Below the pieces are notes generated by a model. That model ran no database searches. It had not been told where the DNA came from and was given only the letters and a program-made list of their open reading frames with translations. From assembly GCF_001270065.2 (NCBI RefSeq), contig NZ_LFYT02000001.1, positions 124,001-188,000 on the forward strand: DNA of 64,000 nucleotides, in the 5' to 3' direction. A program made the position numbers and the translations under genes. The DNA is from Limnohabitans planktonicus II-D5. Lineage in GTDB: Bacteria > Pseudomonadota > Gammaproteobacteria > Burkholderiales > Burkholderiaceae_C. Each line of letters opens with the position of its first letter. Positions within the stretch are counted from its first letter, which is position 1. Shown here piece by piece: positions 42,339-50,608 of this stretch.

Positions 42339-43766
42339 ATGAACGCCCCGACCCCCACCGCCCACCTGGCCCCCGAAGTCGCGCAGCGCGCTGTGCCCGA
42401 CGCCTTTTTGGCCGCGCTCAGGGCCCGCTTTGGCAACAACTGTTCCACCGCTTTGGTGGTGCGCGAGCAGCATGGCCGCGACGAGTCGGCCTTCACCCAT
42501 GTGCCGCCACCGGCTGCGGTGGTGTTTGCCGAATGCACGCAAGACGTGGCTGACGCGGTCAAGCTGTGCGCTGAATACAAAGTGCCGGTGATCCCCTTTG
42601 GCGTGGGCTCTTCGCTCGAAGGCCACTTGCTGGCGGTGCAAGGCGGCATCAGCATTGACCTCACGCGCATGAACAAGGTACTGGCCATCAACGCCGAAGA
42701 CCTGACGGTGACGGTGCAGCCGGGCGTGACGCGCAAGCAACTCAACGAAGAGATCAAGTCGACCGGGCTGTTCTTCCCGATCGACCCCGGCGCGGACGCG
42801 ACCATTGGCGGCATGAGCGCCACCCGTGCCAGCGGCACCAACGCCGTGCGCTACGGCACCATGCGCGAAAACGTGCTGGCACTCGAAGTGGTCACCTCGT
42901 CCGGCGAAGTCATCCGCACCGGCACCCGCGCCAAGAAATCCAGCGCCGGTTACGACCTGACCCGCTTGATGGTGGGCAGCGAAGGCACGCTGGGCGTGAT
43001 GACCGAAATCACCGTGCGCCTGTACCCACTGCCCGAAGCCATCTCGGCGGCCATTTGCTCGTTCCCGAGCATTGAGGCGGCGGTGCGCACCGTGATTCAG
43101 ACGATCCAGTTGGGCGTGCCCATTGCCCGCGTGGAGCTGATCGACCACAACACCGTGCGCATGGTGAACGCTTACGCCAAGCTGGGCCTGCGCGAAGAGG
43201 CGCTGCTGCTGATGGAGTTCCACGGCTCGCCTGCAGGCGTCAAAGAGCAAGCCGAGACGGTGCAGGAAATCGCCAGCGAATTCGGTGGCAACGCCTTTGA
43301 ATGGGCCACCACCCCCGAAGAGCGCACCCGCCTGTGGACAGCCCGCCACAACGCCTACTTTGCCGCCGTGCAAAGCCGCCCCGGCTGCCGCGCCATCAGC
43401 ACCGACACCTGCGTGCCCATCAGCCGCCTGGCAGACTGCCTGCTGGACTCGGTGACCGAGACCGACGCCAGCGGCATTCCGTACTTCCTAGTGGGCCATG
43501 TGGGCGACGGCAATTTCCACTTCGGCTATTTGATCGACCCGAACAACCCGCAAGAATGCGAAACCGCCGAAGCGCTGAACCAGCAGCTGGTCAATAGGGC
43601 GCTGCGCTTGGGCGGCACCTGCACCGGTGAGCACGGCATTGGCCTGCACAAGATGGACTTTTTGCGCACCGAAACCGGCGAAGGTGCCGTCGACATGATG
43701 CGCACCATCAAGCGCGCGCTGGACCCGCACAACATCATGAACCCGGGGAAGATTTTTTCGATGTGA
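42339..43766 (+). CDS. FAD-binding D-2-hydroxyacid (D-lactate/glycolate-type) dehydrogenase
   Basis: A 475-residue flavoprotein of the DLD/GlcD family. The N-terminal FAD_binding_4 domain has VIPFGVGSSLEGHLLAVQGGISIDL, and GADATIGGMSATRASGTNAVRYGTMRENVL binds the diphosphate. The C-terminal FAD-oxidase domain ends with RALRLGGTCTGEHGIGLHKMDFL ... KRALDPHNIMNPGKIF. It would oxidise D-lactate or a related D-2-hydroxyacid with cytochrome or quinone as acceptor. GAGGAGACACC precedes the ATG. A hairpin and array C follow. Confidence 0.92.
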   Translation: MNAPTPTAHLAPEVAQRAVPDAFLAALRARFGNNCSTALVVREQHGRDESAFTHVPPPAAVVFAECTQDVADAVKLCAEYKVPVIPFGVGSSLEGHLLAVQGGISIDLTRMNKVLAINAEDLTVTVQPGVTRKQLNEEIKSTGLFFPIDPGADATIGGMSATRASGTNAVRYGTMRENVLALEVVTSSGEVIRTGTRAKKSSAGYDLTRLMVGSEGTLGVMTEITVRLYPLPEAISAAICSFPSIEAAVRTVIQTIQLGVPIARVELIDHNTVRMVNAYAKLGLREEALLLMEFHGSPAGVKEQAETVQEIASEFGGNAFEWATTPEERTRLWTARHNAYFAAVQSRPGCRAISTDTCVPISRLADCLLDSVTETDASGIPYFLVGHVGDGNFHFGYLIDPNNPQECETAEALNQQLVNRALRLGGTCTGEHGIGLHKMDFLRTETGEGAVDMMRTIKRALDPHNIMNPGKIFSM

Positions 43767-43785
43767 AGACGCGACTGCACGGCTT

Positions 43786-43814
43786 GGTGGTTGGAGCTGT
43801 AGACAGCAACCACC
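43786..43814 (+). terminator. Probable terminator hairpin after the D-hydroxyacid dehydrogenase
   Basis: GGTGGTTG-GAG-CTGT-AG-ACAG-CAACCACC forms a strong two-part stem 20 bp past the stop. No long T-run follows, so termination efficiency is uncertain. Confidence 0.55.
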
Positions 43815-44306
43815 TTCCGATGTCAGTCGGCGGCAACAGAGCCTACATGGGTTAGCGCCAGAGGGGGCAAACGTCGGACTCTTCGAGTGCCGACCTACAG
43901 GAGACCTGTATTCGTAGGTCGGCGGTCGAAGACCCCGACAAGGGTCTGCTGAAGCCCGCAAAAGTTGAATCAGGACGGCGCCCAAGTGAGCAAACGTCGG
44001 ACTCTGCGAGTGCCGACCTACGGGAGCCATGTATTTGTAGATCGGCGGTCGAAGACCCGACAAGGGTCTGCTGAAGCCCACAAAAGTTGAATCAGGACAG
44101 CGCCCAAGCGCGCAAACGTCGGACTCTGCGAGTGCCGACCTACAGGAGCCGTGACTTCGTAGGTCGGTGGTCGAAGACCCCGACAGGGGCTGGTGAAGCC
44201 TGCAAAAGTTGAACGAGGACAGTGCCCAAGGGGGCAAACGTCGGACTCTGCGAGTGCCGACCTACAGGAGAGAGGTATTCGTCGGTCAGCGGCAACAGAG
44301 CCGACA
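43815..44306. repeat. REP-like hairpin array C (4 copies, about 122 bp period)
   Basis: GTCGGACTCT hairpins start at 43873, 43996, 44118 and 44240, each followed by a facing GTAGGTCGG, GTAGATCGG or GTCGGTCAGC hairpin. Degenerate end units (TCGGCGGCAACAGAGCC) mark both edges. The spacer AAAGTTGAATCAGGAC matches arrays B and D. It lies between the dehydrogenase and the first amidase. Confidence 0.92.
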
Positions 44307-44366
44307 TCAAACATGCCCAAGTACAGCTCACCTCATCGTCCAAAAATGGAGAACTCCACTGGTCAA

Positions 44367-44386
44367 CACCGTCATTGATAAGGGTG
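44367..44386 (+). promoter_or_regulatory. Candidate LuxR-type operator upstream of amidase 1
   Basis: CACCGT-CATTGATA-AGGGTG has the same half-site and 8-bp spacer layout as four other sites in the region and lies 53 bp upstream of the amidase start. AA and TT flanks extend the inverted repeat to AACACC/GGTGTT. Confidence 0.6.
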
Positions 44387-44438
44387 TTCAAGCGCACAGG
44401 GTGAATCTAGAGTTGAGCGTTTTTGAGGTCGACGCTCT

Positions 44439-45848
44439 ATGGACCCCCTTGAACTCACGCTGACGGAAGCGGCCACAGCGCTGCATGCACGTCAAATCGG
44501 ACACCTAGAGTATGTGCAGGCCTCGCTGGCGCATACCGAGCGAATGGCCCATTTGAATGCCTGGATCAGCCGCGATCCTGAGCGATTGATGCAGCAAGCG
44601 AAGGCTCTTGACCAGAACTCAGCTGCGCCAGGTGGTCACACTCCATTGGCAGGGGTACCCCTGGCGATCAAGGACAACATCGACACCGCCGATCTGCCCA
44701 CCAGTGGTGGCACTCGGGCATTGCTTGCTTCCAGACCTCGGCGCAATGCGGCCGTGGTCGAGCGCTTGCTGCAATCCGGCGGCTTGATCGCTGGCAAAAC
44801 CAATCTTCACGAACTGGCCTTGGGGGGCACCACCCACAACGCGGTCACGGGTGCTTGCCGCAACCCCTGGAACCCGCTGCGCATCCCGGGTGGCAGCTCA
44901 GGTGGATCGGCCGTGGCCGTGGCCGCGCGCATGGTGCCCGCCGCCTTGGGCACTGACACGGGTGCCTCGGTTCGCCTGCCTGCCGCTTTGTGTGGGGTGG
45001 TCGGGTTCAGACCCAGCACAGGCCGCTATGCATCACAAGGCCTCTTGCACCTGTCACCCACCAAAGACACCGCAGGGCCCATGGCCCGCAGCGTTGCCGA
45101 CGTGGCCTGGCTGGACGCGCTCTTGGCCCAAGACCCATCGGACTTGCCTGATGTGTCGCTCAAGGGCCTGCGCTTGGGCATTCCGCGCGGGGACTTTTTT
45201 GAAGGCGCCGACCCGCAAGTTTTGGCGGTCATTGAGCAAGCGCTGGATACGCTGGTCTCTGAAGGCGTTATCTGCGTGTCGCTGGATGTGCCCGACCTGA
45301 AACTGCACAACGACGCCACGGGATCGACCTTGGTGATGTTCGAAATGATGCAAAGCCTGCCCGCTTATGCCAAGGCGCAGGGCTTGTCGATGGACGCCCT
45401 GCTGGCGGGCGTGGGCAGCCCGGACGTGGTCCGGATTTTTTCTGGGCAACTCGGCGATGCACGCGTCACGGCCACGGCCTATGCTGGGGCCCTGAGCAGG
45501 CGGCAAAAGCTGCAGGCCGCTTACGCCCGGCACTTTGCAGACCACCGCCTGGATGCCCTGGCATTTCCCACCTGCCGCATGACGGCTCCCCCCGTGGGGC
45601 ACGACGACAAGGTGCAACTGGGCGGGCAAGCCGTGCCCACATTCAAAACCTTGATCCGCAACACCGATCCCGGTAGCAATGCCGGACTGCCCGGCATCAG
45701 CCTTCCGGCGGGTTTGACGGCCGAGGGCTTGCCCGTGGGGCTGGAGTTGGACGGCGCTTTGGGCTCGGATCGCCACCTTTTGGCTGTGGCGGCGGCCATT
45801 GAGCGGGTTTTGCCACGCCTGCCGCGGCCACCGATGGTTCAGGCCTGA
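44439..45848 (+). CDS. Amidase signature family enzyme (cytoplasmic)
   Basis: A 469-residue amidase without a signal peptide. The Ser-cisSer-Lys triad is visible as Lys in VPLAIKDNIDTADLPTSGGT, the cis-Ser in PGGSSGGSAVAVAARM and the nucleophile in GTDTGASVRLPAALCGVVGF. It hydrolyses a C-N amide bond; the C-terminal NTDPGSNAGLPGISLPAG is shared with the two Tat-exported amidases at 48.7-52.3 kb, so the three are related. Its 3' end overlaps the convergent LuxR gene by 10 bp. Confidence 0.9.
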   Translation: MDPLELTLTEAATALHARQIGHLEYVQASLAHTERMAHLNAWISRDPERLMQQAKALDQNSAAPGGHTPLAGVPLAIKDNIDTADLPTSGGTRALLASRPRRNAAVVERLLQSGGLIAGKTNLHELALGGTTHNAVTGACRNPWNPLRIPGGSSGGSAVAVAARMVPAALGTDTGASVRLPAALCGVVGFRPSTGRYASQGLLHLSPTKDTAGPMARSVADVAWLDALLAQDPSDLPDVSLKGLRLGIPRGDFFEGADPQVLAVIEQALDTLVSEGVICVSLDVPDLKLHNDATGSTLVMFEMMQSLPAYAKAQGLSMDALLAGVGSPDVVRIFSGQLGDARVTATAYAGALSRRQKLQAAYARHFADHRLDALAFPTCRMTAPPVGHDDKVQLGGQAVPTFKTLIRNTDPGSNAGLPGISLPAGLTAEGLPVGLELDGALGSDRHLLAVAAAIERVLPRLPRPPMVQA

Positions 45849-46618
45849 TGCAAAAGCTGCCCAATGTGGGCAGCCAGTTTGTTGCGCCCCTGAACGCCGA
45901 GTTTTTCAAACGCGTGGCCCAAGTGATAACGCACGGTGGTAAAGCCAATGTGGAGCTGCCGTGCAATGTCCTTGTCTGAGCAACCGTTCAGGCACAGCAG
46001 CACCACATCGGCCTCGCGCTGGCTGAGCTGACAAGGCCCGCTCAACAAGCGGCGCAGCTCGGCTTCGTCATGGCCCATCCACGCGGGTTTGCGAGCCTCC
46101 ACGGTCTCCAGTCGGCTCAAGGCCGCTGTGAACACCGGCGCCAAGATGTTCAGGCAGGCCATGTCTTGACGGCTGAAGTCGTCTCGTCCCCTCGCCCGGT
46201 AAATGACCAAATCGCCCAAACAGTCATCACCACGGTAGGCGTACAGGTTCACGCCCCAGTGAATACCGTCCTGACGCAGATGGTCGTTGTAAAACTCGGA
46301 GCGCTCCAGCTCTTGCACTGAACACACATCACTGACCCGCACCGGTGTGCGCATGGCCTGCAAGCGCGGCGTGATGGGGTCACAAAACTGAAAGTGCTCT
46401 TCATAAGCCCGGATTCTGGACGGCTTGACGTTGTACGAAGCGCAGATGGCGTAGCGATGGGTGGTGGCATTCCATTGGCGCGAGACCAGATGATCGGCCT
46501 GCATGAACTGCGCCAAGGGTTGCGCCAAGGACTGGAGCAATTGCGCCTTCGTGACATCCGAGGCCATGACCGCGCACAGGTCTGCCAGCATTTTGGATTG
46601 TTGGGTGTTCAGGTACAT
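45839..46618 (-). CDS. LuxR-family transcriptional regulator (GAF-like sensor domain)
   Basis: A 259-residue regulator. Residues 1-170 form a sensory domain related to GAF/autoinducer-binding folds (FYNDHLRQDGIHWGVNLYAYRGDDCLGDLVIYRARGRDDFSRQD). The C-terminal LuxR helix-turn-helix is CQLSQREADVVLLCLNGCSDKDIARQLHIGFTTVRYHLGHAFEKLGVQGRNKLAAHI. It is a paralogue of the regulator at 52390-53124. It is divergent from the Bug gene and convergent with amidase 1; a candidate operator lies in the divergent gap. Confidence 0.88.
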   Translation of the reverse strand: MYLNTQQSKMLADLCAVMASDVTKAQLLQSLAQPLAQFMQADHLVSRQWNATTHRYAICASYNVKPSRIRAYEEHFQFCDPITPRLQAMRTPVRVSDVCSVQELERSEFYNDHLRQDGIHWGVNLYAYRGDDCLGDLVIYRARGRDDFSRQDMACLNILAPVFTAALSRLETVEARKPAWMGHDEAELRRLLSGPCQLSQREADVVLLCLNGCSDKDIARQLHIGFTTVRYHLGHAFEKLGVQGRNKLAAHIGQLLHQA

Positions 46619-46707
46619 GGGGGTCTTCTCACAAGCACTTCAAATTAACAAATCCAAGGGCAAGGTCAAGAGAGATTACCCGCTGTATGGGCGCCTTGAA
46701 CTGGACC

Positions 46708-46727
46708 AACCATCAATTTTGAGGGTG
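46708..46727. promoter_or_regulatory. Candidate LuxR-type operator between luxR1 and the Bug gene
   Basis: AACCAT-CAATTTTG-AGGGTG ends 70 bp before the Bug start codon and begins 90 bp from the LuxR start. The right half matches the other sites; the left half is weak. Confidence 0.5.
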
Positions 46728-46796
46728 TTCGCTACCGGCAGAAAACCCTAAAGTCCTCTGGTGTGTTTTTCAACTTTTGAATATCAAGGAAGCGCG

Positions 46797-47753
46797 ATGA
46801 AAACGAAACTCTGGTTGGGCAGCTTGTTGCTGTTGTTGTCTGGGCTGGTGCAAGCCAACGACCCGGTGCCGCTCAAAGTGTTGGTGGGTTTTGGCGCTGG
46901 CGGCTCGGCCGACCTGGCCGCACGTCTGTTGGCCGAACGCCTCAAGGACGAATTGGGCCGCCCTGTGGTGGTCGAAAACCGCGTGGGTGCGGGTGGCCGC
47001 ATCGCCGCTGAAGCCCTGAAGAATGCTGCACCCAACGGGACCACGGTCATGCTGGCACCGATTGTGGTGCCGGTGCTGGCGCCGCTGGTGTTCAAGAAAC
47101 TCAACTACGACGTGCAAAAAGACCTTGCACCTGTGGCGCACATTGCCGACTTCCAGTTTGGTGTGTCGGTCAAGGCCGACAGCCCGATTCGCAGCATTGC
47201 GGACTTGGTGCCCGTGGTCAAAAAGAATCCCAAAACCGGCTCATTTGGCTCACCCGCCCCAGGCAGTTTGCCGCATTTCTTTGGCGTGATGATCGGTCAG
47301 AAGACCGGGCTAGATTTGACCCATGTACCCTACAACGGCGGCGCGCAATTGATGACGGCCCTCATCGGCGATCAAGTCACGCTGGGCATTGACACCTTGG
47401 TCGACCAGGGCGAGATGCACCGCGCAGGCAAAAGCCGCATCCTGGCCACCTCAGGCCCTCAACGCAACGCTTTGTTTCCGGATGTGCCCACGCTGCGCGA
47501 GTCAGGCTTCAAGGATTTGGTGGGCGTGGGCTGGTTTGCATTGTTTGCACCAGGCGGTACCGATTCCGCGCAGATCACCACTTTGAATGCTGCCGTGAAC
47601 CGGGCGTTGAAAAACCCGGCCCTCAAGGACCGCTTCATCAAAATGGGCCTGGAAATCGGTGGCGGCAGCCCGCAAGACCTGCAAGCGCTGATCAGCTCAG
47701 AAACTGCCCGCTGGGCACCGGTGGTGAAGGCTTCGGGGTTCACGGCAGACTGA
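46797..47753 (+). CDS. Bug-family tripartite tricarboxylate transporter substrate-binding protein
   Basis: A 318-residue periplasmic binding protein. Residues 1-20 form a signal peptide (MKTKLWLGSLLLLLSGLVQA|ND). VLVGFGAGGSADLAARLLAERL, VVENRVGAGGRIAAEALKNAAPNGTT and LTHVPYNGGAQLMTALIGDQV are signature Bug/TctC blocks. Ligands in the family are carboxylates, aromatic acids or amides; no TctAB permease genes are nearby, so it is an orphan binder. AAGGA precedes the ATG. Confidence 0.92.
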   Translation: MKTKLWLGSLLLLLSGLVQANDPVPLKVLVGFGAGGSADLAARLLAERLKDELGRPVVVENRVGAGGRIAAEALKNAAPNGTTVMLAPIVVPVLAPLVFKKLNYDVQKDLAPVAHIADFQFGVSVKADSPIRSIADLVPVVKKNPKTGSFGSPAPGSLPHFFGVMIGQKTGLDLTHVPYNGGAQLMTALIGDQVTLGIDTLVDQGEMHRAGKSRILATSGPQRNALFPDVPTLRESGFKDLVGVGWFALFAPGGTDSAQITTLNAAVNRALKNPALKDRFIKMGLEIGGGSPQDLQALISSETARWAPVVKASGFTAD

Positions 47754-47771
47754 TGCATCCACCGGGCAAAC

Positions 47772-48640
47772 GTCGGACTCTTCGAGTACCGACCTACGAT
47801 GCTGTATTTGTAGGTCGGCGGCTTCAGCCCCGACATGGGGCCTTTGACGGAGCGCGAAACGTCGGACTCTTCGAGTGCCGACCTACGGTGCTGCATTTGT
47901 AGGTCGGTGGTCGAAGACCCCGACATGGGCCTGTTGAAGCCCGCCAAAGTTGAATCAGGTTCAGCGCCCAAACGGGCAAACGTCGGACTCTGCGAGTGCC
48001 GAGCTACGATGCTGTATTTGTAGGTCGGCGGCTTCAGCCCCGACATGGGGCCTTTGACGAAGCGCGAAACGTCGGACTCTTCGAGTGCCGACCTACGATG
48101 CGGTATTCGTAGGTCGGCGGCTTCAGCCCCGACATGGGCCTGTTGAAGGCCGCCAAAGTTGAATCAGGTTCAGCGCCCAAACGGGCAAACGTCGGACTCT
48201 GCGAGTGCCGACCTACGATGCTGTATTTGTAGGTCGGCGGCTTCAGCCCCGACATGGGGCCTTTGACGGAGCGCGAAACGTCGGACTCTTCGAGTGCCGA
48301 CCTACGGTGCCATATTTGTAGGTCGGTGGTCGAAGACCCCGACATGGGCCTGTTGAAGGCCGCCAAAGTTGAATCAGGTTCAGCGCCCAAACGGGCAAAC
48401 GTCGGACTCTTCAAGTACCGTCCTACGGTGCTGCATTTGTAGGTCGGTGGTCGAAGACCCCGACATGGGCCTGTTGAAGGCCGCCAAAATTGAATCAGGT
48501 TCAGCGCCCAAACGGGCAAATGTCGGACTCTTCGAGTGCCGACCTACGATGCTGTATTTGTAGGTCGGCGGCTTCAGCCCCGACATGGGGCCTTTGACGG
48601 AGCGCGAAACGTCGGACTCTTCGAGTGCCGACCTACGGGA
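47772..48640. repeat. REP-like hairpin array D (9 copies, alternating 89- and 121-bp periods)
   Basis: GTCGGACTCT (or TGTCGGACTC) hairpins start at 47772, 47861, 47982, 48071, 48191, 48280, 48401, 48522 and 48611. The successive distances are 89, 121, 89, 120, 89, 121, 121 and 89 bp. Short units use GGCTTCAGCC heads with the spacer CCTTTGACGGAGCGCGAAAC. Long units carry CCGCCAAAGTTGAATCAGG and mostly use GGTCGAAGACC heads. The array lies between the convergent Bug and amidase 2 genes. Confidence 0.95.
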
Positions 48641-48650
48641 GCCGTGTCTC

Positions 48651-48677
48651 TGTAGGCGCTTGCCACGCAAGCGCCTA
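48651..48677. repeat. Perfect hairpin at the end of array D
   Basis: GTAGGCGCTTG-CCACG-CAAGCGCCTAC has an 11-bp perfect stem. It begins with GTAGG like the array hairpins but has a different stem. It could also serve as a terminator for the amidase gene that ends 18 bp away. Confidence 0.8.
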
Positions 48678-48694
48678 CAAGACAAACCGATCCG

Positions 48695-50308
48695 TCAGAT
48701 CGCGGGAGCCTTGAGCGAGCCCCAAACCGCCTCGATGCCCATGCCGATGGCCAGCAGATTGCTGTCTGAGCCCAAGGGGCCGTCGATTTGCATGCCCACA
48801 GGCAAACCGCCTGCCGTCAAACCTGCAGGGATCGACACGCTGGGAATGCCAGCATTGGTGCAGGGGTCGGTGTTGCGGATGCAAGTGCCAAAGGTGTCTT
48901 TGTCTTTTTGCACCACACCGCCGACCGTGTAGCTGAGGTTTTTGGAGCCATTGGCGGCGTCGATCTTGGGCGCGGCCAAGAGGGTTGTTGGGAACAACAC
49001 GCACTCCACACCTTGCGCTGCAAAATAGTCTTTGTAGAGTTTTTGCAAAGCTGGGCGCTTGGTGGCCATGATGCCCAGATAGGCATCACGGAAAGCGGCT
49101 TCACTGAAGGGGCCTTGAATGGCACCAAAGGCTCCTGCCACATCCGGGCTGGCGAGTTGATCCGCCACTTCCTTGACGGTTTTGACAGGCGCATTATTGG
49201 CCGCCAGATAGGCCGGAATGGCACGTACGGGTTCATGCAGGGCAATCGGAAACGACATCTCCCCATTGAGCGCCATGATGCCCGCCAGATCGGCATCCAC
49301 AAACACCACACCGGCAGCCGCCAGCTTTTTCTTGGCAGCATCGGCCACGGTCTTCACACTGTCATCCAAGCCGGCCCAGAAGGTGGCAGGAATGCCGATT
49401 TTGAGGCCTTTGAGTGATTTGGCCACAGGCACATTGCTGCCTGTTATCACGGCATCCAGCAATGCCAAGTCTGCCACTGTGCGGGCCATAGGTCCCACCG
49501 TGTCGCGGGTGGTGCTGATGGGCAAGGCATCGTTGACGGTGTCGGGGTAGCGGCGGCCTTTGCCTTCGCCATCGCCCACCGAGGGACGGAAACCGGCCAC
49601 GCCACAGAAGGAGGCTGGCACGCGGGTCGATCCCCCCGTGTCTGTGCCCAGACCGGCTGGAGCCATTCTTGCGGCAATGGCTGCAGCCGTGCCGCCCGAT
49701 GAGCCGCCAGGAATGCGGGTGCTGTCATAGGGGTTTTTGCAGGGGCGTGCAGCGCCGCCAGATTGGTCTGTGCCCAGCGTGAAGTTGGTGCTGGTGATGC
49801 CAAAAGCCCATTCGTGCAGATTGGACTTGCCCAGGACAATGGCGCCTGCATCGATCAACTTTTGAACGGAGGGTGCATTTTTGCTGGGCTGGAAATTGCG
49901 CAGCGAGGGTGTGCCCCCCGTGGTTTTCATATCTTTGGTGTTGATGTTGTCCTTGACGACAATCGGCAAACCGGCCAAGGCACCGAGTTTTTTGCCTGCG
50001 GCACGGTCTGCATCGACCTGACGGGCCGCCGCCATGGCTTTGTCTTCATTCAGGTAAATCATGGCATTGAGGCTGCTGACGGCCTTGGCACGCGCAATCA
50101 TGGCGGCCATATAGGTCTCGGCCTTGAGCTTGCCGTTGCTGATGTCGCGAACCACTTGCGTCGCGGTTAACTCAGACAGCGCATCCTTCGTTTTGGCATG
50201 TGCCATGTGGCCACCGGTGGCCGTGAGGGCCAAGTCGCCCATGACGGCAGCTGCAGAGACAGCTGTGGTGTTTTTGAAAAATTGGCGTCTTGATGTATCC
50301 GTGCTCAT
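48695..50308 (-). CDS. Amidase, Tat-exported (amidase 2)
   Basis: A 537-residue amidase-signature enzyme. The N-terminus STDTSRRQFFKNTTAVSAAAVMG is a twin-arginine signal, so the protein folds in the cytoplasm and is exported, probably to the periplasm. The triad is Lys in LPIVVKDNINTKDMKTTGGT, cis-Ser in PGGSSGGTAAAIAARM and Ser in DTGGSTRVPASFCGVAGF. NTDPCTNAGIPSVSIPAG lies at the C-terminus. It is about two-thirds identical by eye to amidase 3 upstream and appears to have arisen by tandem duplication. A LuxR-type operator candidate is 75 bp upstream. Confidence 0.92.
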   Translation of the reverse strand: MSTDTSRRQFFKNTTAVSAAAVMGDLALTATGGHMAHAKTKDALSELTATQVVRDISNGKLKAETYMAAMIARAKAVSSLNAMIYLNEDKAMAAARQVDADRAAGKKLGALAGLPIVVKDNINTKDMKTTGGTPSLRNFQPSKNAPSVQKLIDAGAIVLGKSNLHEWAFGITSTNFTLGTDQSGGAARPCKNPYDSTRIPGGSSGGTAAAIAARMAPAGLGTDTGGSTRVPASFCGVAGFRPSVGDGEGKGRRYPDTVNDALPISTTRDTVGPMARTVADLALLDAVITGSNVPVAKSLKGLKIGIPATFWAGLDDSVKTVADAAKKKLAAAGVVFVDADLAGIMALNGEMSFPIALHEPVRAIPAYLAANNAPVKTVKEVADQLASPDVAGAFGAIQGPFSEAAFRDAYLGIMATKRPALQKLYKDYFAAQGVECVLFPTTLLAAPKIDAANGSKNLSYTVGGVVQKDKDTFGTCIRNTDPCTNAGIPSVSIPAGLTAGGLPVGMQIDGPLGSDSNLLAIGMGIEAVWGSLKAPAI

Positions 50309-50382
50309 GCGAGTCTCCTGTGAGGTGTTGTCATGCCTTCAATGGCATGTTCTGCATGCTAAAGAGCCCGCGCACACTCAAC

Positions 50383-50402
50383 CATCCTACAAATTCAGGA
50401 TG
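50383..50402 (-). promoter_or_regulatory. Candidate LuxR-type operator upstream of amidase 2
   Basis: CATCCT-ACAAATTC-AGGATG is a perfect 6-bp inverted repeat with 8-bp spacer, 75 bp upstream of the start codon. Confidence 0.7.
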
Positions 50403-50536
50403 CACTTTGTGTGTGATCTTGTGTATAGGATCATTTCGCGGCCCATGCTTGGTATGAGGCTCGCATTTTCAAGGCATCACCCAAGCTGGTGACGCAGCCA
50501 CTTCAACTCAATGCTTGTTGGACTTTGACAGGCCAG

Positions 50537-50569
50537 CAGGCCAAGAGGGTTTGACACCCCCTTGGCCTG
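50537..50569 (-). terminator. Hairpin downstream of amidase 3
   Basis: CAGGCCAAG pairs with CTTGGCCTG, extended by GGG/CCC across one mismatch. It starts 40 bp past the stop of amidase 3. The T-run after it on the minus strand is weak, so it may act as a terminator or stabiliser. Confidence 0.55.
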
Positions 50570-50608
50570 TTGAACGTGTCATGCAACCGGCCCAAGGCCG
50601 GTCATCTG

